A stretch of 11,707 nucleotides of DNA, taken from assembly GCA_020720565.1 (NCBI GenBank), contig DYOK01000075.1:1-11707 (forward strand), written 5' to 3'. Below are positions 1-6,977 of the stretch, piece after piece; position 1 is the first letter of the stretch, and each line of letters starts with the position of its first letter. Below the pieces are notes generated by a model, which saw only the letters and a list, made by a program, of their open reading frames with translations, ran no database searches and had not been told where the DNA came from. Made by a program: the position numbers and the translations under genes. This stretch comes from Acetofilamentum sp. (GTDB taxonomy: Bacteria > Bacteroidota > Bacteroidia > Bacteroidales > JAFGXI01).

Positions 1-14
1 TGCACAAAGCGGTG

Positions 15-33
15 CACTGAGCCTGTCGAAGTG
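15..33. repeat. REP-like short palindromic motif (GAGCCTGTCGAA core)
   Basis: The sequence CACTGAGCCTGTCGAAGTG has CACT/AGTG ends that pair around a GAGCCTGTCGA core, giving a small hairpin. From memory, this core (reverse TTCGACAGGCTC) recurs as a dispersed intergenic hairpin repeat in many bacterial genomes, including Bacteroidota. One copy is visible, so its repeat nature is inferred from the motif rather than shown here. Confidence 0.5.
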
Positions 34-72
34 AAGTCACAAAGCTACACAAAGAATTTTTTTATAGCACCT

Positions 73-112
73 CAAAAAAAGAATTAACCGTTGAAGTTGT
101 GTTTTGTTAATT
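73..112 (-). terminator. Weak candidate terminator for the lipoprotein gene
   Basis: AATTAAC (82-88) and GTTAATT (106-112) are perfect inverted repeats. Read on the minus strand, the second arm is followed almost at once by a run of seven T (plus-strand A run at 74-80). The stem is AT-rich and the 17-base loop is long, so the hairpin is weak. Position, about 50 bases past the stop codon of the minus-strand lipoprotein gene, is the main support. Confidence 0.3.
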
Positions 113-163
113 TATGATATTGATACAGAGGTAGTTATAAAAACAATAAACAGGTCGGAGACT

Positions 164-1087
164 TTACAAACTATCTAGTAATTGAGTGAGTTGCTCGTCG
201 CTTATAGCCTCCAGTGTAATGGGAACTGTAGCCGAGTTGTTCAATGTGGTATACGCGTAGGTGTAAAACAATTCGTCGCTGCTGTTAATAGCCATAGCTA
301 ACACTTTAACATAGCTGCTGTCGGGCATGGCACAGGTCGACTGATTGTATGACTGCACAACGCCTTTATATACTGGCAGATAGGCGAATATTTTAACATT
401 TGTAAGCTCATCGGTTTCCGATGTAAAACTAAGCGTATGCTGTCCTGTATTGGGTCTTCCACAATTAATCCAACCTAACTTACCAATTGTGGCAGAGTGC
501 CCTGTAGCAGTAGGGGTAAATAAGAGCGATGCATTATTTCCGCCCAAACTCTGAACGTTGGTAGTCCAATCGGGTCTCGATTGATTGGTATATCCATAAT
601 AAACCGATAAGTTATTTCTGATGCTATCGCTTGGCATTTCGATAGCGAATACTCTCCCAGGCTTAAGCAAAAGTTCCTGTTCAACGCCATTCGGGTCAAC
701 TTTAAATGCTCGAACTCGAATTTCGCCTTCGGTTTCCAGCATGTTTTGTCCAGCAACCGACGGCATTTGGTAATAAATCATATCTTTTGGGGTGTAAAGT
801 TCTACCAAACGAATGGTAAATGGCCATTCCACATCGCTGCTATCCGGAAACATGAGCAGATCTTTTCCAATCCAAATTTTGGTGCCTTGTTGTCCTTGCA
901 GTGGTTCGCTGCCTTCTTCTGTTATTTCGTACTCTTGCTCTGCTTGTTTTTTAGAGTCCAAATATTCGTCCATCGATTCATATGAGTTTAAATCTTCGTT
1001 TGGTTCGATACGGTCTTTAGAACAGGATACGAAACTAATTATCCCTGCAAAGGCAATCGCTGTAATGATACTTGTGAAGTTTTTCAT
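164..1087 (-). CDS. Putative lipoprotein, ZU5-like Bacteroidota domain, unknown function
   Basis: This 307-residue protein begins with a lipoprotein signal peptide: MKNF, a hydrophobic stretch, then lipobox F-V-S-C with the lipidated cysteine at residue 22. An acidic, Glu/Gln-rich linker follows (about 23-65). From about residue 67 the pattern GTKIWIG...FPDSSD...LVELYTPKDMIYYQMPS...LETEGEIRVRA resembles, from memory, a widespread Bacteroidota beta-rich extracellular module (GTkI-P-F ... DM ... LETgG-i-A) similar to ZU5 folds. The C-terminal half is beta-rich with two cysteines and no catalytic motif I recognise. The ATG at 1087 places the signal peptide properly; no strong Shine-Dalgarno is seen, as is usual in this phylum. 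It is 156 bases downstream of the barrel gene, separated by a tandem repeat, and is probably transcribed separately or by readthrough. Anchoring in the outer membrane is inferred; the role is unknown. Confidence 0.8.
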   Translation of the reverse strand: MKNFTSIITAIAFAGIISFVSCSKDRIEPNEDLNSYESMDEYLDSKKQAEQEYEITEEGSEPLQGQQGTKIWIGKDLLMFPDSSDVEWPFTIRLVELYTPKDMIYYQMPSVAGQNMLETEGEIRVRAFKVDPNGVEQELLLKPGRVFAIEMPSDSIRNNLSVYYGYTNQSRPDWTTNVQSLGGNNASLLFTPTATGHSATIGKLGWINCGRPNTGQHTLSFTSETDELTNVKIFAYLPVYKGVVQSYNQSTCAMPDSSYVKVLAMAINSSDELFYTYAYTTLNNSATVPITLEAISDEQLTQLLDSL

Positions 1088-1144
1088 ATGTTTATTCGTA
1101 TTTGTTGAAGGTTAAATGTTACAAGTTATTAGTGTTTAGTTATC

Positions 1145-1243
1145 ATTAATCTTTAATCTTTAATTCTTAATCTTTAATTCTTAATCAGTAATCTTTAATT
1201 CTTAATCTTTAATTCAAAATTCAAAATTCATAATTCAAAATTT
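1145..1243. repeat. AT-rich degenerate tandem array (heptamer family)
   Basis: Positions 1145-1209 are built from TTAATC, TTTAATC and TTTAATTC units; the 14-base composite TTAATCTTTAATTC recurs several times. From 1210 the array changes to a strict 7-base register: TAATTCA, AAATTCA, AAATTCA, TAATTCA (1210-1237), then a degenerate unit reaching the stop codon of the barrel gene at 1244-1246. The heptamer is the same word as in the array at 2064-2119. The array fills most of the gap between the barrel gene and the lipoprotein gene. Confidence 0.8.
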
Positions 1244-1789
1244 TCAATCGTAAGCAGGGCAAGACATGGCAGAGCGTTTTCTATTACCACCAGAAGGGAA
1301 GCCTTTTTTGTTGCAGCCAAACACATATAGGATGCCCAATCTCAAGTTCGTTTCGTACCATTTTACATTGTATCGGTACTCTAAAAATGGTCTCCAGCAG
1401 CCTTTGCTTCTGACGATTCCAGCTCCAGCTTCAAAATTCCAGTTATTATATTGTGCATCTTTCATCAAAACTTCGCTGTAATTAATCCAACCATTAAATG
1501 CCCCATGGATTAAACCATAGATATGATATGTTTTGATGGGTATTAATCGTAATTCGACCGATGCACCAAGATAATATTCTGTAATTTTATTGAAAGCAGG
1601 ATAGTAGGCGACTTGAGGCACGATTCTTAAACGTTTCGATGGTTTAAAGTTAATTCTAAAATCGGCACCAAAGCTTTCGGTCTGGGGGTTGTAAATGGCA
1701 CTAAGCCCTATTCCGATACCATCGGCATACGATCTTATTGCAAAGCTTTGTAGGATAATTAAGGTAAGAATTAATGTTTTTGTTTTCAT
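1244..1789 (-). CDS. Small outer-membrane beta-barrel-like protein with CPAYD tail
   Basis: The 181-residue product starts MKTKTLILTLIILQS, a Sec signal peptide probably cleaved around residue 20 after SYA. The mature part alternates hydrophobic and polar residues in strand-like segments rich in Tyr, Trp and Gly (GIGLSAIYNP, LRIVPQVAYYP, YYLGASVELRLIP, YHIYGLIHGAFNG, WNFEAGAGIV, WRPFLEYRYNV, TNLRLGILYVFG). This fits a small outer-membrane barrel of about 8 strands. After the last strand comes a basic 22-residue tail with two cysteines ending SCPAYD. The frame stays open upstream to a TTG at 1861, but the ATG at 1789 puts the signal peptide at the N-terminus and is preferred. No clear ribosome binding site is seen. 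Heptamer repeat arrays lie on both sides. Function is unknown; barrel topology is inferred. Confidence 0.75.
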   Translation of the reverse strand: MKTKTLILTLIILQSFAIRSYADGIGIGLSAIYNPQTESFGADFRINFKPSKRLRIVPQVAYYPAFNKITEYYLGASVELRLIPIKTYHIYGLIHGAFNGWINYSEVLMKDAQYNNWNFEAGAGIVRSKGCWRPFLEYRYNVKWYETNLRLGILYVFGCNKKGFPSGGNRKRSAMSCPAYD

Positions 1790-2063
1790 CGAATCGAATT
1801 TTTTCAAGAAGCAATAGAATACTAAGGTCTTCGACCTATTTTTTAGTTTTGTAACAGACAATTTATTAAACCCTTTTGCGAATAGTGCATTACGAAGGCA
1901 AGATACAATATTTTTAATATTGCTACATCATTTATACACATTGAGCACCCGTTTCCCCTATTCGAATACATCAATTAGAACGCTTTTTTATTTCCAACCT
2001 AAATTTTGAAAGATCTATTCATCCTTAGATTCTTTACGTATGCAGTCTATTGTGTAAATGGTT
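1790..2063. other. Intergenic region upstream of the barrel gene
   Basis: About 270 bases between the barrel gene and the array following tamB, presumably holding the barrel gene's promoter on the minus strand. I find no exact TAnnTTTG there; the nearest is TATCTTG around 1899-1905, one base short and without a matching upstream element. Two small inverted repeats are present: AGGTC-TTC-GACCT at 1825-1837 and CAATATT-TTT-AATATTG at 1906-1922. No gene or RNA is recognised. Confidence 0.5.
1906..1922. promoter_or_regulatory. Perfect 7-bp inverted repeat, possible operator
   Basis: CAATATT and AATATTG are perfect inverted copies with a 3-base spacer, about 117 bases upstream of the ATG of the barrel gene. 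The symmetry suits a dimeric regulator site, but the sequence is wholly AT-rich apart from the ends, so it could arise by chance. No regulator is encoded nearby. Confidence 0.2.
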
Positions 2064-2119
2064 GAATTCAAAATTCAGATTTCAAAATTCAGAATTCAAA
2101 ATTCAGATTTCAGAATTCA
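2064..2119. repeat. Eight in-register heptamers (RAWTTCA) abutting tamB stop
   Basis: Eight consecutive 7-base units with no indels: GAATTCA, AAATTCA, GATTTCA, AAATTCA, GAATTCA, AAATTCA, GATTTCA, GAATTCA. Only units 1 and 3 of the word vary. One base (2120) separates the array from the TAA stop of tamB at 2121-2123. On the tamB sense strand each unit reads TGAAWTY, so every unit brings a TGA and, with a period of 7, each reading frame meets a stop every 21 bases. Confidence 0.9.
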
Positions 2120-2120
2120 A

Positions 2121-5100
2121 TTAGTCGTATAGTTCTTTTTCGGTTTCTGTTTTGTTAATATTTTGCCCAGAGACGCCCTTCCAATATTTACTCAAAAGCT
2201 CTGTAAAACTGTCAAAATCTTCACGATAGTACAATCCAACGCCTTGTGTGTAAAGAGCGTTGTATTCCACATCGCTATCATTTACACGGTTAAATCCACG
2301 TACCCTAAGGTTGCCTTTTTTGTTAATCTTTATGTCAACATTCACATTGCCTACAACACTATTCGAAGTGTTTTGATAAGTGCCTACTCCCACATTGCCG
2401 TCTATAGCTACTCGATCGTTAAATAACTGTGTTGAAAGAGCCACTTCGAGTTCGTCGCTACTGATGTCGTCCCCTGGACGATAATTCACCCCAATATCAA
2501 AATCGTCGCTCACTTGCGAAAGCCAGTTGCTCAATTGGTTAGAGAGTAGTTCGCTGGCATTTTTACCCACAGCATTGCTAGATCCAGTAACTTCGCCGCC
2601 TTTTAGATAGTCAGGTGTGCTAAATTGACCCATAACCAATAACGATAGCATTTGTTTGTTTTTTTCGTCTTGATCCATGGCGTTAATCAAACTTTTAACC
2701 TGATCGCCAGAGCTCGGTGCCTTAATATCAAATGTGATGTCTGGCGACGAAAGCGATTTGCTCATGTTCAAATGACATTCAACGGGAATCTTCTCTTTAT
2801 CTTCGGGGTTAAGCGTCAAATCGAAAATGGATGTTTTCAGCCTGTAAATTGCTTTGATATCGAGAAAGGCTTCGTAAGGATCGCCATTCCATTTGATGGT
2901 GCTGCCTTGTTCAATTTTGAATTTCTTATTGATTACATTCCGTAGTGTAAACAAGTATTCTCCTTTTTCGATGGTATAGTCTCCAGCAATTGTAAAATTC
3001 CCGAGGGTGTTGATATTCATTTGAATAATACCATTTCCATTGGCTTTTACAATATCGCCCATTTGTTGGTCGAAAATTAATTGCACATCGGCTTCTGGTG
3101 TGACTTTAAGATTGAAATCGAGCACAATCCCCGATAAATCGACTTTATACACTTGGTCAATGTTCGAGGAAACACCCCGATTAGTAAAATTGATAAAGTT
3201 AGAGTTTGAAGCTTCTTCGGAACTACTTAACGGAATATGAAAGTTCGTATTTTTGTTAGTAGTTCCAATCAATTTAATCACTAAATTCTCTGGAGTCCCA
3301 GTAATATTGGTTGTGCCAGTTAAAAATGCTTTTCCATAAAATAATTCATTGTCGGTTAAATTGGTATTTAAAACCATAAATTCTTTCATTTTTATTTGAA
3401 AATCGAACAGAATTTTATCGAAATTTTCGTGTAGCATTTTACCACTAAGCAACGCAATATCACCTCTTCCGTTAAATTCGTTGAGCTTAAACTGGTCGAG
3501 GCTAACTTCGTGCGAATTGAATTTTATTTGGTCGGTAAAATTGTACTTTGTGCCTAAATAGTTAATTTTTAATACACCACGAGTGAAATCTAGTGTTCCG
3601 TTATAGTCGAGTTTATCTAGTGGGCCAAGGACATTGACTTGCCCCGAAACATACCCGTCAATCTCCGAAATGTAGTCGTGTACAAATGGCTCCACAATGA
3701 CCAATTTCTGCTTATTTAGGTTTAAATCAACTTTCAGTTCAGACCTATTTAAGTCGAGGAACCCTTTGCCTTCTAAGGTTCTAAAGTTCTTTTTGCCTTG
3801 TTCATTAATCACTTCAAATTCAATTTTGTTGGTTTGGGGCCTCCAATTCGAATGCATTTTTATCAGCCCAACATCTTGGTTGTTGATTAAAAGGCTGTCT
3901 AGTCTTAGCGAGCCAGTAGACCATGGCTCGCTTTGTTGATATCCAAAAACTAAGTCGCCATTAATTAAACCATGCATATCGACCCCAGTTCTCGAATCGA
4001 TAATAGGGAAGTAATCAATGTCAATTTGATTCAAAATAACATTGAGCGTGTCGTTGCTGTTTTGGTGCCATTTACCGTCGATATATACATATTGTTGGTC
4101 GTGATTGAGTACAAATTGTTTGACATCAGCTTGTGTTCCTCGTAGTAAAATACTGGCGTCGTTTATATACCAAATCGAATCTTCAAGATACAAATACGAA
4201 GGGACAAACCCAATGTTTAAATTGATGGAATCTGATGTTGAGGGTAGAAAAATGGTTTGAGTCGATATTTCTGCCATGGGGCGATTGTGGGGTAAATCTT
4301 GCCAAGTTAAATTGGTTTCGACCGAATCGTTTTGAATGTGATTGTAGATATTCAATTGGTCGAATAAAATTAAATCGTTCACATTTAGTTTGTTAATGTC
4401 TAATTCGTTATTTAATCCTGTCCCAGATCTTTCAAGTTTAAGATGAATATTTTCTGCAAAAATTGTGTTTATTCGTATAGAATCGGATCTTAATAACAGA
4501 TCGAATTTTTTGTTTTTGCTGTTATATTGACCAATAATTTGTGTGCCATTGGCAGGTAAGAACGAGGGGACAAATATCTGAAATACAGAATATGTATTTT
4601 TTAAATTGATGTCAAAATTAAATGATTGAGGGCTGATTTTGTTCGAAATTACGGCTAAGTTTAACGAAGGGATATATTCTTTCTGAATTTGAAGCAAGTG
4701 GTTGCCTAAGTCGCTTAATTTGTAATCGCCATCTACTTCTAAATCGAACAAATCAGATTTAATTTTTAAATGCTTGTCTAAACCTTCCGAACTTTTTGTG
4801 AGCATTAAAGAATGGCTGTCGATATTCAGCTTTCGGCTTAAAAAGTTAAAATTATGGATTCCAATCTGCCCTTCAATTTCGTCGATATTGTTCCCATTAA
4901 GATTTGCTTCAATATTCAAGTTAAGCACAGCTTGATCTTCGTCTGTCATCCAATTTAGATTCGACAAATGAGCCCGTTCTATTTGTCCACTGACCTCAAA
5001 AATAGTTTTAGTTTTCGAAAAATCAATTTTGGAATCAAGTTTTACAATTAAATTGGTGTCATTTATTTTAAACATGCTGTTTAAAATGTCATTTTTGTAT

Positions 5101-6572
5101 TCGGCATCAAGTTCAATATCGCTGTATGAATAGTGGTTGAATGTGACTTGGCTGACTTGACCGTTGAAATTGCCGGCAATATGCGACATAGAATCTATGC
5201 TCATTTGAACTTGACCATTCATGCTAATTCTATCGAACAAAGTATCGTTTGTATTTAAAAATTTAAGACTCAATTGCTCGGTCTCTATTTTGCCACTAAT
5301 CGATGTGTGCTGTTGCTCAAAGTTGTAATAGTAACGGAGATCGGTTTCAATTTTCCCTTCTTTATTTTCGAAAGTGCCGTAGGCTACTAAGTCGTTCAGA
5401 AAACCTGTGATATTCCCATTGTAACGAACTCGTTTCATTTTCTTAATTTCGGGCAGCAAAATAGCTTCATTGGAGTGCGTTTGCATAGCAATAAGTTGTT
5501 CTAAATCATCAAAATTCAATTCCAATTCTTCGATATTTAAACTTAAAAAAGTTTCGCTTACTTCTGGTAATCCTTGCATCGAGAAGCTCGTTTTTAGATG
5601 CGATGCTTTACCAAACGACAAGTCAAAATCTTTACTTTTAAGATTGCTTATTGTTCCGGTTATTTTCCCTTTAGGATAAACCGATAAATTAAAGCTGCTT
5701 AATTGGGGAGCGAAAAAAGCGATATCGGCAAAATCAACTGTGCTGAGTTGTAAATCTAATTTTATTTTAACTTTTTCGATAAAATCACCCATTTCCCCCC
5801 AATCGTTGTAATACATCCCGATCGAATTGGCTATAATATGCGACTGTGGCGTTTGTGTCAAAAGCTGTTTAACACTGATTTCGGTAGGCGAAACAATAGC
5901 ATCTCCCGATAGGTGATTGAGCTCAAATCCAGACCAATCCCGCAAACTAACTTGATTTAAACGAATTTGAATCGAATCGTTGAATAGTTCAAAATCTTTA
6001 CCATTTAAATTAAAGTTCGACAAATAAATGTCTCCAAAATCGACGCCTTCTGCCACGCTGTCTGGCGAAAAGCATTTGTATCTAAAACGAATGTTTTTTA
6101 TGTTAACCTGCTCAGCCGATAAATAAAAATTTCCTTTTGTAGTATCTTGCGAAAGCGTGTCTGCCGAAGACAAAAAATTAAAAATAAACTGCATATTGGT
6201 TTGTTCACCTTCGTTGATACTATATAGGTTATAGAAGCCATCGGAGATATCAACTTTGCTAAGGTTAAATTTGCCTTCGAAAATTTTCAATGATTTTATG
6301 CCTGCATAAAAGTGATTTAAGTACAACAAAGTGTCACCAGTATCATCTTCGATATATAGTTTTTGGATTTTTAGTCCCGATACAGGTGAAATAAAAAATT
6401 GTTCAAATTGAATTTTGCCACCCATTTTATCGCCAAAATAACTAATAATAGAGCCAAACAGCCAAGTCTGAAAGCCAATAGAAAACATTAAAAGAGCAAA
6501 CGTCAAAGGAACACCAAGCAAAATGCCAAGTGTTATTTTGAGTCCAATGCGCTTTTTCCTGTTATTCTTCAT
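2121..6572 (-). CDS. tamB: Translocation and assembly module protein TamB (DUF490 family)
   Basis: This 1483-residue protein has the layout of TamB, an inner-membrane-anchored periplasmic protein that bridges to the outer membrane and is linked to outer-membrane protein assembly and phospholipid transport. A basic N-terminus (MKNNRKKR) precedes one membrane segment (about residues 10-32). Residues about 45-950 are a long run of amphipathic beta-strands, as in the hydrophobic-groove 'beta-taco' of TamB and AsmA-like proteins. The conserved C-terminal domain starts near residue 960 and includes GNFTIAGDYTIEKGEYLF (about 1185-1205), KIEQGSTIKWNGDPYEAFL, and the ending GVGLYYREDFDSF near 1445-1458, typical of Bacteroidota members. 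The frame is open nine bases further to a TTG at 6581, but ATG at 6572 gives the expected MKNNRKK start. The usual partner, a BamA/TamA-like barrel (TamL), is not next to it in this window. No frameshift is evident. Confidence 0.93.
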   Translation of the reverse strand: MKNNRKKRIGLKITLGILLGVPLTFALLMFSIGFQTWLFGSIISYFGDKMGGKIQFEQFFISPVSGLKIQKLYIEDDTGDTLLYLNHFYAGIKSLKIFEGKFNLSKVDISDGFYNLYSINEGEQTNMQFIFNFLSSADTLSQDTTKGNFYLSAEQVNIKNIRFRYKCFSPDSVAEGVDFGDIYLSNFNLNGKDFELFNDSIQIRLNQVSLRDWSGFELNHLSGDAIVSPTEISVKQLLTQTPQSHIIANSIGMYYNDWGEMGDFIEKVKIKLDLQLSTVDFADIAFFAPQLSSFNLSVYPKGKITGTISNLKSKDFDLSFGKASHLKTSFSMQGLPEVSETFLSLNIEELELNFDDLEQLIAMQTHSNEAILLPEIKKMKRVRYNGNITGFLNDLVAYGTFENKEGKIETDLRYYYNFEQQHTSISGKIETEQLSLKFLNTNDTLFDRISMNGQVQMSIDSMSHIAGNFNGQVSQVTFNHYSYSDIELDAEYKNDILNSMFKINDTNLIVKLDSKIDFSKTKTIFEVSGQIERAHLSNLNWMTDEDQAVLNLNIEANLNGNNIDEIEGQIGIHNFNFLSRKLNIDSHSLMLTKSSEGLDKHLKIKSDLFDLEVDGDYKLSDLGNHLLQIQKEYIPSLNLAVISNKISPQSFNFDINLKNTYSVFQIFVPSFLPANGTQIIGQYNSKNKKFDLLLRSDSIRINTIFAENIHLKLERSGTGLNNELDINKLNVNDLILFDQLNIYNHIQNDSVETNLTWQDLPHNRPMAEISTQTIFLPSTSDSINLNIGFVPSYLYLEDSIWYINDASILLRGTQADVKQFVLNHDQQYVYIDGKWHQNSNDTLNVILNQIDIDYFPIIDSRTGVDMHGLINGDLVFGYQQSEPWSTGSLRLDSLLINNQDVGLIKMHSNWRPQTNKIEFEVINEQGKKNFRTLEGKGFLDLNRSELKVDLNLNKQKLVIVEPFVHDYISEIDGYVSGQVNVLGPLDKLDYNGTLDFTRGVLKINYLGTKYNFTDQIKFNSHEVSLDQFKLNEFNGRGDIALLSGKMLHENFDKILFDFQIKMKEFMVLNTNLTDNELFYGKAFLTGTTNITGTPENLVIKLIGTTNKNTNFHIPLSSSEEASNSNFINFTNRGVSSNIDQVYKVDLSGIVLDFNLKVTPEADVQLIFDQQMGDIVKANGNGIIQMNINTLGNFTIAGDYTIEKGEYLFTLRNVINKKFKIEQGSTIKWNGDPYEAFLDIKAIYRLKTSIFDLTLNPEDKEKIPVECHLNMSKSLSSPDITFDIKAPSSGDQVKSLINAMDQDEKNKQMLSLLVMGQFSTPDYLKGGEVTGSSNAVGKNASELLSNQLSNWLSQVSDDFDIGVNYRPGDDISSDELEVALSTQLFNDRVAIDGNVGVGTYQNTSNSVVGNVNVDIKINKKGNLRVRGFNRVNDSDVEYNALYTQGVGLYYREDFDSFTELLSKYWKGVSGQNINKTETEKELYD

Positions 6573-6726
6573 AAAAAACAAATGTCCAAAAACTCAGTAT
6601 CTATCTGTAATACAATGATATGCTGTTTTTTCACAAAGATTTTTAAAATATTACTTGTCTTAAAAATTCTTAACAATAAGCAAAGACAAAAAATATTTCG
6701 ATAGTCTTGTAAACATATTTAACTAC

Positions 6727-6734
6727 CAAAGATA
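6727..6734 (-). promoter_or_regulatory. Candidate -7 element for tamB
   Basis: Read on the minus strand this is TATCTTTG, an exact match to the Bacteroidota -7 consensus TAnnTTTG. No TTG lies at the expected 19-21 bases upstream, so the match is half a promoter only. If used, the tamB leader would be about 150 bases long. Confidence 0.25.
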
Positions 6735-6923
6735 AGCAATAGTTCTGAATACCGCGTATAATCATCGAAAAACATCGTTTTAATAGTAAATTATTCTCTT
6801 TTTTTATATTTATCAAACGGTTTAGTATGAGATGATAAATACACTTTAAATAACAGATATACAATTGTTTATAGAGTTTGATTCTGATATACTTACCTTG
6901 TGCAAAATGCTTTAAAAAAGATA

Positions 6924-6954
6924 TTGCATTTTCGATATAAAAGTGCTACTTTTG
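6924..6954 (+). promoter_or_regulatory. rpoD promoter (TTG - 20 bp - TACTTTTG)
   Basis: TTG at 6924-6926 and TACTTTTG at 6947-6954 match the Bacteroidota primary-sigma promoter (-33 TTG and -7 TAnnTTTG) with a spacing of exactly 20 bases. Transcription would start near 6959, giving a leader of about 20 bases before the ATG at 6978. The sigma factor encoded downstream is the one expected to read such promoters, so autoregulation is plausible. Confidence 0.75.
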
Positions 6955-6977
6955 TGCCCTAATTTGAATTGAATCAT

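Larger units (their letters stand above)
1..163. other. Non-coding left edge with REP-like motif
   Basis: No convincing gene is visible here; a gene could run off the left edge but no start or domain supports one. The stretch has three copies of CACAAAG (3-9, 38-44, 48-54), a REP-like motif at 15-33 and an AT-rich inverted repeat at 82-112, the latter two listed separately. It lies downstream of the minus-strand lipoprotein gene, so part of it is probably that gene's 3' untranslated region. Confidence 0.6.
6573..6977. other. Divergent intergenic region between tamB and rpoD
   Basis: Roughly 400 AT-rich bases separating two divergent genes. It should contain the tamB promoter on the minus strand and holds the rpoD promoter on the plus strand (6924-6954). 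A minus-strand open frame at 6670-6864 (64 codons, rich in Ile, Leu and Tyr) has no recognisable domain and is best explained by AT-rich sequence. No tRNA, riboswitch or strong hairpin is recognised. Confidence 0.6.

Noticed and set aside
746..1115. Two overlapping plus-strand open frames opposite the lipoprotein gene
   Set aside because: They are antisense to a gene with a clear lipobox and a coherent protein, and have no signal or domain of their own.
1145..1243. CRISPR array
   Set aside because: Units are 6-8 bases, back to back, with no unique spacers and no cas genes nearby.
1825..1837. AGGTC-TTC-GACCT hairpin followed by a T run on the plus strand
   Set aside because: It looks like a plus-strand terminator but no plus-strand gene lies upstream; the stem is only 5 bp. 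It may be a leader hairpin of the barrel gene but nothing supports that.
2163..5679. Several plus-strand open frames inside tamB
   Set aside because: All are antisense shadows of a continuous 1483-codon TamB frame with conserved domain order.
6670..6864. 64-codon minus-strand open frame in the tamB-rpoD gap
   Set aside because: Composition is dominated by Ile, Leu, Tyr and Lys as in translated AT-rich DNA; there is no domain, no ribosome binding site and no conserved context.
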